The translations under genes and the position numbers were made by a program. From Pseudomonadota bacterium (GTDB lineage: Bacteria > Pseudomonadota > Gammaproteobacteria > Steroidobacterales > Steroidobacteraceae), in NCBI GenBank assembly GCA_016713725.1, contig JADJOO010000008.1:124001-188000 (forward strand): a stretch of DNA of 64,000 nucleotides, given 5' to 3'. Numbering within the stretch: the stretch's first letter is position 1; the number at the start of each line of letters is the position of its first letter. This document shows, one piece after another, positions 53,429 through 62,188 of this stretch. The notes beneath the pieces were generated by a model. The model was not told the origin of the DNA. It searched no databases and saw nothing but the letters and a program-made list of their open reading frames with translations.

Positions 53429-56079
53429 CGTCGCCCTCCTCCGGCTCCAGCAGCGCCTGTACCGAGCGGCAGACTCCGGACAGATGGCAATATCGGCAGG
53501 CTTTGGCTGGATTCGGTGCCAGTCGCGCATCGCCCTGCGCGTGTTCTTGCGCCAGCGACTCGAGGCGCCGGCTCCAGGCCAGCAGCAGGTCGCCCCAGCT
53601 GGCGTATTCCTTGAACGGTGCCTTGGTGGCGTCGAACGGCTTGAGTTGCGGGAACACCGCGCCATCGCGCGCGAAGCCACGGTACTCGGTGCTGCCCGTG
53701 GAGACGACACCGAACGCCACCGCGCTGACCTGATCCTGCCCGATCGCGCGCACGTACAGCGGCAGCTGGGGCAGCTCCGGGCGCTCACCCATCCATGCGG
53801 CCGGTTGCGTGCTCTGCCCGGTCTTGTAATCGATGACGGCAAACGAGCCGTCCGCCAGCCGATCCACCCGGTCCAGGACGATGCGTGTCTGCACGCCGCC
53901 GACGTCGATGACGCGCGAGTCTTCGACGAACTCGACCGAAAACGGCGCGCGCTCCGCATCCTGCTGCAGCAGCTCGAGCACCCGCGCTTCGAGCCAGCGC
54001 GCCTCGAGAGCCAGCAGGCGCACGCCGACTTCGTCGGCCGTCGCGCGCAACGGCGCCAGCACCGAATGCACGTGCGTGCGCACGATCGGGACACGCTGAT
54101 CGGCGGTCATGGCCAGCAGCGCCGACTGCTCGCGCACCTTGTCCCAGAAGGCCTGCAGCACGGCATGCGCGAGCTTGCCGCGTTCGGTGGCCGCAATGCC
54201 CGCGGCCGGGTGCTCGAGTTCGACGCCACCCAGGCGCAGTTCGACGGCGGCGCGGAACGGGCACGCGCTCTGCAGTTCGAGCAGCCGCTGAACCGCCCTT
54301 CACGACTTCATGCTGGGCAAACGCGGGGAGCGAGCCGTCGATCAACGTGTCGAGCGCAGGACGCGCCGCGAATTGCGCCGACGACGCCTGCGTTCCGCGC
54401 CACAATGCAACGGCCGCGAGTCGCGGCAGGTCGGCGACCAATGCACTCGACAGCAGCGGTGCTTCGTCCTCGAAGCGCGACACGCTGCAGAGTGCGGTGG
54501 CCGCCGAGGCCAGGAGCCGTTGCAGGGTCCGGCGCGCCTGCTGCTCGGACAACTCGGCGGTCGCGCCAGGCACGCCTTGCCGCGCCTGCCATTCGCGCGG
54601 CAGAAACGGATCCGGATGCGCCGGCGACGGCCAGCGCGCAGCATCGAGTCCGCACACCCAGATCGCGTCGAAATGCATGCCTAGCGCCGTGTCGGGATCG
54701 ATCACGAGCAGCGGCGCCGCAATTTCCTGCGGTTCGAACGCAGTCACGGCAGCGAGGTCGCGCAGGTACGCAAGAGCGACCGACGCGCGCAGTGGACCGG
54801 CGACATCGTCGCTCGCGCCAAATTCGCCGAGCAGCGATTGCAGGCGCTGCACGGCCTGATGCTCCGCGCTGCTGGGGCCGGGACCAGGCCAGCCGACGGC
54901 GCGCAGCAAATCGAAGAACTCGGGTGCCCACTGGCTCGGCAGGCGCGAAGCCGTCCACGTTCCCGCCCGCGCTGCGGCCGCCTGCAATAGCGCGGCGGTC
55001 GCTGCGCAACCGTGGGCGCGAGCCTCGCGTGCCAGGTAATCGAGTCCGGCTTGCGGCACCCCGGCCTTGCGCAGCGTCACGTCGAGTTCGGCGCGCGCGT
55101 ACGCCTCGTTGCTGGCAGCACCATCGTGCGCACCGCGCAGCAGCGCACTGGCGGCCGACAGGTCGGGCGGACTGATGCAGGCAGCGAGCCAATCGAGGGC
55201 TGCAGACACCACTGGTCGCTCCAGCAACGGTCGCGCGGCTGCCAGTTCGTACGCCATCGATTCGGGCGCGGGCCCACCGGTGAAGGCCGCACCCGGAACG
55301 AGCACGCGGTCAAGCGCGCGGCGGACCTTGCCACGCTTGCGAGCGAGCTCAGGCACGATCAGGGCAAGTCGCTCGTCCGGCCGCTCCTGCAACCGTTGCG
55401 CAGCCCAGCGTGCAGCGGTTTCGATCTCGGCGTCGAATTCGTTGCATTCGACGACGTGAGCGTCGAGCGTCCCGTCCTCGGACACGGCCGCGCGCACGGC
55501 GACACGTGCGCCTTGCCCTGAGATCCGCTCGACGAAATCCTCCTGCGCTGGCGTCCAACGGTCGAAGCCGACGAACTCGACCGACGTGTCGCGGGCTGGC
55601 GGGCCGACCATCAGCGATGCCTGGGCGGGGTCCAGCCAACCGCCCCGATCCAGCCACCGGCCGAATTCGGCCGCCCATCGGGCAAACGATTGGACCTCCG
55701 GGCTGGCGTCCTCGACCAGCGCCCGGACGGGGATACGGTAGGCATGGAGCAGTTCCCAAGAACGTTGCGCCACGGCACCCAGTCCGGACGGCAGCAGGAC
55801 CGGCTGCAAGTCCACGTCGCGGCGGACGATCTGCTCCCAGACGATCAGCCCGTGGCCCGTGTCAAGCCAACGGGCTGTTGTCCGGCCCGCCGCCCGGTCG
55901 AGTTCGAACTGGCGACGAATCAGTTCTGGCCACGTGACCACGTCCGGCGTCTCCCAGACACGCAGGTCTCGGGCCTGGCAGGCCGCGTCATGGCGTGCGC
56001 GCAGAAAATGGGCGAGGCGACGGGTGGGCGCGACATACGTCGTGCCGAGTTGCAGTTCTTCGGCGATTACGATTATTTT
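53415..56079 (-). CDS. AddB-like PD-(D/E)XK nuclease (probable DNA repair protein), frameshifted, start unclear
   Basis: About 885 residues. Family blocks: APTRRLAHFLRARHDAACQA, LRVWETPDVVTWPELIRRQF, FVGFDRWTPAQEDFVER, PDTALGMHFDAIWVCGLDAA, RWPSPAHPDPFLPREWQARQ and GVPGATAELSEQQARRTLQR. A frame change near 54170-54310 leads to the nuclease domain (FAVIDYKTGQSTQPAAWMGE) and an iron-sulfur set CRYCHLSGVCR, with a fourth cysteine in the SACPFRA segment. No ATG or GTG is present at the expected N-terminus: the frame is coding back to about 56079 but closes upstream without a standard start, so the 5' end is uncertain or misread. It fits the gammaproteobacterial family paired with a RecB-like helicase. 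Confidence 0.85.
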
Positions 56080-56129
56080 CCCTTTATATATCAGGGAGTT
56101 ACCGCGTATATATTATAACCTGAGTGAGA

Positions 56130-57398
56130 TCAGGCTTCGACTGCCCGCAACGGCGTCGGCCGCGAAACCGGTTCGTCGCCGGCCGCGTAGTTGTCGAGCA
56201 GTTCTTCCACCCGGCCGAACACGTCGGAAAGCACCTCGGGTTCCGGCAGGTTCGTGACCCGGAAATGGGTGTTGTACGCCACGTTGAAGCTGGTGCCAGG
56301 GGCGACCAGCACGTGCTTGTGGTCGAGCAGGTCCATCGCGAACCGACGGTCGTCGAATCCCGGCAGGCGCTGCGTATCGACGCCTACGAAGGCATACAAC
56401 GCACCGCGCGGCACAGTGAGCGTGAGGTACTTGCTGCGCGCCACGGCGTCGACGATGGACTTGCGGGACTCGTACAGGCGCCCGCCGGGACGAATCAGTT
56501 CCTTGACGCTCTGGTAGCCGCCGAGCGCCGTCTGCACGGCCCACTGGCCCGCGACGTTACTGCAGAGCCGCAGTGACGACAGGAGTTCGAGCGCCGACAG
56601 GTATTCACGGGCGTTCTCGAGGTCGCCAGAGAACACGGCCCAGCCCACGCGATAACCGCAGGCCCGGTAGACCTTCGACAGCCCGCTCATGGTGCAGCAG
56701 AGCGTGTGATGCGCCAGCGTGGCCATCGGCACGAACTCGGCGCCGTCGTAGGTCATCTGGTCGTAGATTTCATCCGCAAAGATCACCAGGTGGTGCTTTT
56801 CGGCGATGCGCGCGATGGCCTCGAGCACTTCCCGGGGGTACACGGCGCCGGTGGGGTTGTTCGGGTTGATCACGACGATGGCGCGCGTGCGCTTCGTGAT
56901 CAATGATTCGATTTCTTCCGGGTCCGGCACGAATGCGCGCCCGGGGCGACACGGATAGTGGACGGCGCGTCCGCGATTCAGGTTTACCGCCGCAGTCCAG
57001 AGGGGATAGTCAGGACTCGGAACCAGCACCTCCTCGTCCGCCGCGAGCAGTGCCCGGAGCGTGAGATCGATCAGTTCGCTGACCCCGTTGCCGATGAAGA
57101 CGTCGTCGGCCGTGACGCCGCGGACGCCCCGCTCCTGCTGCTGCATCACCACGGCCTCGCGTGCCGGGAAGATGCCCTTCTGGTGGCAGTAGCCCTCGGC
57201 CGCGCGCAGGTTCTCGATCATGGCGAGGCGCATGGTTTCGGGCGTGCGGAAACCGAAAGCACCGGGGTTGCCGATGTTGAGCGAAACGATGTCGTAACCC
57301 ATGCGCTCCATTTCCTGGGCACGACGGGCGAGCTTGCCGCGGATCTCGTAGCGGACGTTGGCTAGGCCGGGACTCGGCCGGACGGAACGGGTGGACAT
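56130..57398 (-). CDS. alaA: AlaA-type pyridoxal-phosphate aminotransferase
   Basis: 422 residues. Class I/II fold: IRGKLARRAQEMERMGYDIV, SLNIGNPGAFGFRTPETM, DDVFIGNGVSELIDLTLRAL, VVINPNNPTGAVYPREVLEA, IFADEIYDQMTYDGAEFVPM and CTMSGLSKVYRACGYRVGWA with the PLP lysine. The arrangement matches glutamate-pyruvate aminotransferase AlaA. The ATG at 57398 starts the conserved region; the longer frame is unrelated. Likely cytosolic, making alanine from pyruvate and glutamate. Confidence 0.9.
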   Translation of the reverse strand: MSTRSVRPSPGLANVRYEIRGKLARRAQEMERMGYDIVSLNIGNPGAFGFRTPETMRLAMIENLRAAEGYCHQKGIFPAREAVVMQQQERGVRGVTADDVFIGNGVSELIDLTLRALLAADEEVLVPSPDYPLWTAAVNLNRGRAVHYPCRPGRAFVPDPEEIESLITKRTRAIVVINPNNPTGAVYPREVLEAIARIAEKHHLVIFADEIYDQMTYDGAEFVPMATLAHHTLCCTMSGLSKVYRACGYRVGWAVFSGDLENAREYLSALELLSSLRLCSNVAGQWAVQTALGGYQSVKELIRPGGRLYESRKSIVDAVARSKYLTLTVPRGALYAFVGVDTQRLPGFDDRRFAMDLLDHKHVLVAPGTSFNVAYNTHFRVTNLPEPEVLSDVFGRVEELLDNYAAGDEPVSRPTPLRAVEA

Positions 57399-57444
57399 GG
57401 TCGCGATGCCTGGCGGGACGAGCGTCTGCCAATTATCGCACCAG

Positions 57445-58090
57445 TCAGAGGCCGAGGACGATGCCCACTCCACAAAGGCTGACGGCAGCCGGCCGTCGGG
57501 GCGTACCGCTGCCGAGGCCAGCGGGAATGCCCCAGACCGCGGGTTGCGAGGTAGACGATCACGGTCATCGTCGCGATTTCGCCGTCGCGAACGCAAGGAC
57601 CACACGGAGAGCCCCCACCAGCTGTGCTGGGACGCCGGACCACAGGACAACGCCTCGCAGGGGCCCGGGATGAAGATCACGAACAGCGCCCACGGCGGAC
57701 GCTGGACGTTGTCGGTGTCGAGCTGGATATGAACTGGCGTGCTCGTCCGAGGCCAGCGGGCGCCGGAGGGAGGTGTTGGAGTGCTTGGCGCGCCACCGCT
57801 TGAGTCCCCGGCCATGTAGACGGCCGAAGGCGATCAATGCCTGGGGTGGAAAGTCGCCGCAGGCCCTCGAGCCACGCGGCGGTGCAGGACGCCGACGCGA
57901 TGCCGACGAAGCCGATGACGGACGGAACCCGTTGACGTGGCCGACGCCGAACGCGGCACGAGCAGGGTCTTGCGGCGCGTCCAGCGCGCCGCCGACATTG
58001 CGCGAGGGGGTAATGGTCGGGCCCGACGACGGTGTGGATAAAGCCGATCGATACGGCTGTCAGCACCAGCAGGCCAAGTTCCATGTTCAT
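57445..58090 (-). pseudogene. TauE/SafE-type (UreH-like) metal or sulfite exporter, multiply frameshifted
   Basis: Starts MNMELGLLVLTAVSIGFIHT and VVGPDHY, the HxxxPDH signature of nickel/cobalt-type exporters in the UreH/TauE group. Downstream pieces lie in changing frames: AARRWTRRKTLLV, SVVIGFVGIASAS, RALIAFG-like spans, PWALFVIFIPGPCEAL, ATMTVIVYLATRGLG, and a natural end LCGVGIVLGL at 57445. At least five frame changes are required over 640 bases, more than in any other gene here. The length after repair is normal (about 215 residues). It is either a real pseudogene or a badly read segment. Confidence 0.7.
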
Positions 58091-58511
58091 GCGTTGCCTC
58101 GTCGCTGCGCCGTGATGACGCAGCAAACAAGGTCGCAGATAACCACAGAGCTCAGATCCAACCAGGGACCGCTCGGACATCTTCGCCTTGCGAAGCGGGT
58201 GGGTACGGAATGGGGGCGCGCGTGTCGTTCTTCCCGAGCAAGAAAGGCAGATAGCGGGGGGGGAAGAACGACCGGATCACCCGCTTGCGGGGCCGCGCCT
58301 GAGCACGTTTTCGGCGGACCGAGTTGATCGCACGAACCAACGGTCAGCGCACGGTGACGTTCACCCGCAGGCCACCGTGACGCCCTGGTTGTTCGCCGTA
58401 TCCGGTCGGGATGTCGACGCACGTCCTGCTCGCCCCTTCGAGAACGCGCCGACGCGATACCGCGCGCTGCCCGCACCGGGCAAGAAAAGCCACCGGACAC
58501 GACGCCTGCGA
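58091..58511. other. Stretch without a supported gene
   Basis: 421 bases between the exporter remnant and the end of the oppF-like gene. All frames give short arginine/alanine-rich sequence without recognisable motifs. The oppF reading loses its usual C-terminus (HPYTRxL block) just before this stretch, so it could hold a displaced or garbled oppF tail. I could not find that block on either strand. No clear terminator or promoter is visible. Confidence 0.4.
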
Positions 58512-59321
58512 CTACCGGCCGCCGCAAGGCTTGCGCTGCGGCCTCGAGCCGCAAGACGGGGTCCGGCTGACAGAGGTCGCATCGCCGATGCTGAAGATCG
58601 CTCCGACCAGCCGTCCACTGCCGCACAGCACGGCGACGTCATCGCAGAGGTGTCGCACCACCGCGAGATTGTGACTGATGAAGAGCAGCGACATCTGGTA
58701 CCGCTCGCTGATTTCGTGCAGCAGATTGACGATCTGCGCCTGCACCGACACGTCCAGCGCGCTCACGGCCTCGTCGCAGACGAGCAGGCGCGGCCGGGCA
58801 ACGATCGCACGCGCGATCGCGACACGCTGGCACTGGCCACCGCTCAATTCGTGCGGGTAGCGGTTGGCGAAGGCCAATCCGAGTCCGACCTCTGACAATG
58901 CCGCACGGATGCGGTCCTGCGCAGCCACGGAAGCCACGGGACCGGCCAGCGCCTGCAACGCCTCGCCGACTGCCTGCCCCGCCGTCATGCGTGGGTCGAG
59001 GCTGCCGAACGGGTCCTGGAAGACCACCTGCATCTCGCGCCGCAGGGAACGCATCGCCGTCGCGTCATCGTAATCGACGGCGCGGCCTTCCCACTCCACT
59101 CGCCCTGCTCGCGCACGCACGAGCCCGAGCACGACGCGCGCGAGCGTCGACTTGCCCGACCCGGACTCACCGACGACACCGAGCCGGCCACCTTCACGAA
59201 TCGTAATGGACACGTCGGACAACGCGTCGAGCGTGCGCGTCGGCGCCAGCAGCCCGGCGCGCCGTAGCGCGTAGCGCACGCTCGCGCGCTCCACTTGCAG
59301 CAAAGGCAAGGTCGCACTCAT
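58512..59321 (-). CDS. oppF: Oligopeptide ABC transporter ATPase, OppF-like, abnormal C-terminus
   Basis: 269 residues. ATP-binding cassette: LGVVGESGSGKSTLARVVLG (Walker A), QVVFQDPFGSLDPRMTAGQA (Q-loop), YPHELSGGQCQRVAIARAIV (signature), LLVCDEAVSALDVSVQAQIV (Walker B) and LFISHNLAVVRHLCDDVAVL (H-loop). After AVLCG the sequence departs from the family and ends at about 60 residues fewer than usual, missing the HPYTRxL oligopeptide-specific tail. The signature glutamine (GGQCQR) is normal for OppF. It overlaps the end of the oppD-like gene. Energises peptide uptake with OppB/OppC; no substrate-binding protein gene is in the window. Confidence 0.85.
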   Translation of the reverse strand: MSATLPLLQVERASVRYALRRAGLLAPTRTLDALSDVSITIREGGRLGVVGESGSGKSTLARVVLGLVRARAGRVEWEGRAVDYDDATAMRSLRREMQVVFQDPFGSLDPRMTAGQAVGEALQALAGPVASVAAQDRIRAALSEVGLGLAFANRYPHELSGGQCQRVAIARAIVARPRLLVCDEAVSALDVSVQAQIVNLLHEISERYQMSLLFISHNLAVVRHLCDDVAVLCGSGRLVGAIFSIGDATSVSRTPSCGSRPQRKPCGGR

Positions 59322-60354
59322 GCGATCTCAGCCGGTGCGTGCAACGACCGATGACAGGCGACCGTGGTGATCGGCGCTCCCCGCGCTGCAATCAGCGCCC
59401 GAGCTTCGCCTTGCGAGGCTGCTGACCTGATTGCGGCCGGCGCATTGCGTCAGCTCCGGGCGCGACTCGCTGCAGACCGCCACGGCACGCACGCAGCGTG
59501 CCGCAAATGCACATCCGGGCGGACGCGCGGAGGGTTGTGGCGGATCGCCCGGGATCCCGACGAGTTGCGACTGGGCGTCACCGTGCAGGCGCGGCACGGC
59601 CGCCAGCAATGCCGCCGTGTAAGGATGCTGCGGCGCGGAAAACAACTCGTCCGTCGGCGCGGTCTCGACGATCCGGCCCGCATACATGACGGCGACCCGG
59701 TCGGCGAGGCCAGCCACCACGCCGAGATCGTGAGTGATAAGCAGCACACCCACGCCCCGGTCACGCACTCCCGCGAGCAGCTCGAGGACGCGCGCCTGCA
59801 CGCTGACGTCGAGCGCAGTGGTCGGCTCGTCAGCGAACAACAGCTCTGGCGCGCACATGAGTGCAGCCGCGAGTGCGACGCGCTGGCGCATCCCGCCCGA
59901 GAGCTCGTGCGGGTACTGACGCAACCGCGCCGCTGGCTCCGCGATCCCGACCTCTACCAGCGCCTGCAGCGCACGCTCATGGGCTTCGGCGCGGTTGGCC
60001 AGGCCGCGGTCGAGGAGGCCTTCGGTCAGCAACGTCTCGACCCGCAGGTGCGGCGTGAGCGAACTCAGCGGGTCCTGCGACAGCAGGCCGATGCCGGTAC
60101 CGCGCACCTTGTTGAGCGTGCGTTCGTTCGCACCGATCAATTCCTGACCTGCAAACCGCGCCGAACCACGTGCGAAGCCATTCGACGCGAGCAAGCCCAA
60201 GGCACGCCATCAGCACCTGCGTCTTGCCGGAGCCCGACTCACCGACGACGGCGAGGCATTCACCGGCGCGGAGGTCGAAGGAAACCCCGGACACCGCCTG
60301 CACCTCACCCTGCGACGTGGCGAAATTCACGTCAAGGTTACGTACCTGCAGCAC
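59318..60354 (-). CDS. oppD: Oligopeptide ABC transporter ATPase, OppD-like, frameshifted
   Basis: About 340 residues. The N-terminus LQVRNLDVNFATSQGEVQAV and CLAVVGESGSGKTQVLMACL (Walker A) are in one frame. Near 60195 the frame changes to GLLASNGFARGSARFAGQEL, GIGLLSQDPLSSLTPHLRVE, YPHELSGGMRQRVALAAALM, LLFADEPTTALDVSVQARVL, LLITHDLGVVAGLADRVAVM and the OppD tail HPYTAALLAAVPRLHGD with CAFAARC. A second slip near the end restores the natural stop (59318-59320), overlapping oppF. OppD-type cysteine-rich tail residues are present. Pairs with OppF. Confidence 0.88.
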
Positions 60355-60366
60355 GGGCCTCGGCGA

Positions 60367-61251
60367 TCATCGGCGCTGTCTCGGGTCCAGCGCGTCGCGC
60401 AGCCCGTCACCCAGGAAATTCAGGCACAACAGCACGATGGCGAGCACGGTCGAGGGCACGAGCAGGAGCCATGGCGACGATTCCATTTCGAGCGCACCCT
60501 CGGCCACGAGCCGGCCCAGGCTGGTGAGCGGCTCCTGCACGCCGAGGCCGAGGAAGCTCAGGAAACTCTCGAAGAGAATCACCTGCGGCACCGTGAGCGT
60601 CGCGTACACGATAACCGTGCCAAGCAGGTTCGGCACGATGTGCCGGGCGATGATCGTGGCGGGCGACAAGCCAAGTGCAATGGCGGCCTCGACGAACTCG
60701 CGCTGCCGCAATGCGAGCGCCTGGCCGCGCACGATGCGCGCCATCGTGAGCCAGCCGACGGCTCCGATCGCGAGGAAGATCAGGACGAGACTGCGGCCGA
60801 AAACGACGGTCAGGATGATCACGAAGAACATGTAGGGCAGCGCGTAGAGCACGTCGACGAACCGCATCATCCAGCCGTCGACGCGACCACCCAGGTAACC
60901 CGCCGTGGCGCCCCACGCGACGCCGATGACGACGCTGACGAGCGTCGCGAGCACTGCAACCAGCAGCGACATGCGCGTGCCGATCCAGACTCGCACGAAC
61001 AGGTCGCGGCCGTTGGCGTCGGTGCCGAACCAGTGGCCGTTCGCAAGCGAAGGCGGGGTTGCGAGCGTCGCCTGCGACCAGTCGACCTGCTCGACCGTGT
61101 AGGCACTGAGCCACGGGCCGACGAGGGCGAGCGTGCAAACGAGCAACAGCAGCGACGCCGCCACGATCGCCGCGCGGCTGCCTTTCAGACGCTGCCAGGC
61201 ATCGCCCCACAGGCTCTGTCGGCGCGCGGCGGCGAGCACGACCTCAACCAT
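60367..61251 (-). CDS. oppC: Oligopeptide ABC transporter permease, OppC-like
   Basis: 294 residues from the ATG at 61251; an ATG at 61278 would add nine residues and lengthen the overlap with oppB. Six membrane spans. The family loop before the first periplasmic domain reads HWFGTDANGRDLFVRVWIGT, and the cytoplasmic EAA loop is EFVEAAIALGLSPATIIARH. Other blocks: LALRQRE, PNLLGTVIVYATLTVPQVIL, FESFLSFLGLGVQEP. Frame intact. Forms the membrane channel with OppB. Confidence 0.92.
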   Translation of the reverse strand: MVEVVLAAARRQSLWGDAWQRLKGSRAAIVAASLLLLVCTLALVGPWLSAYTVEQVDWSQATLATPPSLANGHWFGTDANGRDLFVRVWIGTRMSLLVAVLATLVSVVIGVAWGATAGYLGGRVDGWMMRFVDVLYALPYMFFVIILTVVFGRSLVLIFLAIGAVGWLTMARIVRGQALALRQREFVEAAIALGLSPATIIARHIVPNLLGTVIVYATLTVPQVILFESFLSFLGLGVQEPLTSLGRLVAEGALEMESSPWLLLVPSTVLAIVLLCLNFLGDGLRDALDPRQRR

Positions 61252-62167
61252 GCCGGATTCTCGGATCGAGCCAGCCATACACCAGGTCGACGGCGAGGTT
61301 GAGCAGCAGGATCAATGCCGCGTAGAAAATCACCATTCCCATCACGAGCGTGTAGTCGCGGTTGATGGCGCCCTGCACGAAATAGCGGCCCACGCCCGGC
61401 AGGCCGAACACTTGTTCGACGACGAGTGAGCCGGTCAGGAGCGCGGCGGCAGCAGGCCCCAGGAAACTCACGACCGGCAGCAGCATCGGCTTCAGCGCGT
61501 GGCGACGAATCAGTGCGACGCCGGCGAGCCCCTTGGCGCGCGCGGCGCGCAGATACGGTGCCTGCAGCACTTCGAGCAGGCTGCCACGCGTCAGTCTTGC
61601 GATGTAGGCGACGAATGGCAGCGCGAGCGTGACGACCGGCAGGATCATGTGGCGGACGCTGCCCGGCTCCCAGCCCGCGACCGGCAGCCAGCCGAGCTTG
61701 ACGCCGAAAAGAAGCGCCAGCACGGGCGCGAGCACGAATCCCGGAATGGCAATGCCTGCGAGCGCGACGGTCATGACGGCGTGATCCAGCGCCTTGTCGT
61801 GACGCAACGCCGCAGCCATCCCCAGCGGCACGCCCAGTGCGAGCGCGAGCACCAGCGCGAGCGACCCGATTGCCAGCGTGACCGGCAGGCCGCGCGCGAT
61901 CAGTTCCGAGACGCGGTAATCCTTGTACTTGAACGACGGACCAAGATCGCCGTGCGCCAGCCCTTGCAGGTAGCGGCCATATTGCACCAGGACCGGCTGA
62001 TCGAGACCATAGGCCGCCTGCAGGTTCGCCTCGATTTCGGGCGGGATCGCCTGCTCCTCGTCGAAGGGCCCACCCGGCGCCAGCCGCATCACGAAGAATG
62101 CCGCCGTCACGATGACCAGCAGGGTCGGAACGATGCCGAGCAGGCGCCCGAAGGCGTAACGCAACAT
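61244..62167 (-). CDS. oppB: Oligopeptide ABC transporter permease, OppB-like
   Basis: 307 residues. N-terminus MLRYAFGRLLGIVPTLLVIV and RLAPGGPFDEEQAIPPEIEA are typical; spans such as LALVLALALGVPLGMAAALR, LAGIAIPGFVLAPVLALLFG; EAA loop YLRAARAKGLAGVALIRRHA; LTGSLVVEQVFGLPGVGRYF at the end. First gene of the oppBCDF block on this strand, 21 bases downstream of the ligA stop. No substrate-binding protein precedes it. Confidence 0.93.
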   Translation of the reverse strand: MLRYAFGRLLGIVPTLLVIVTAAFFVMRLAPGGPFDEEQAIPPEIEANLQAAYGLDQPVLVQYGRYLQGLAHGDLGPSFKYKDYRVSELIARGLPVTLAIGSLALVLALALGVPLGMAAALRHDKALDHAVMTVALAGIAIPGFVLAPVLALLFGVKLGWLPVAGWEPGSVRHMILPVVTLALPFVAYIARLTRGSLLEVLQAPYLRAARAKGLAGVALIRRHALKPMLLPVVSFLGPAAAALLTGSLVVEQVFGLPGVGRYFVQGAINRDYTLVMGMVIFYAALILLLNLAVDLVYGWLDPRIRHG

Positions 62168-62188
62168 GACGTCAGCCCGCGCCCGGCG

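Noticed and set aside
53429..54094. Upstream extension of the RecB-like frame
   Set aside because: Overlaps the AddB-like nuclease domain in another frame; the extension is cysteine/arginine-rich and not protein-like.
52848..55175. Long rightward open frame of about 775 codons
   Set aside because: Arginine/serine-rich shadow on the opposite strand of the RecB-like and AddB-like genes, which carry all expected motifs.
58087..58626. Leftward open frame beyond the end of oppF
   Set aside because: Sequence is arginine/alanine-rich without motifs and does not restore the missing oppF C-terminus.
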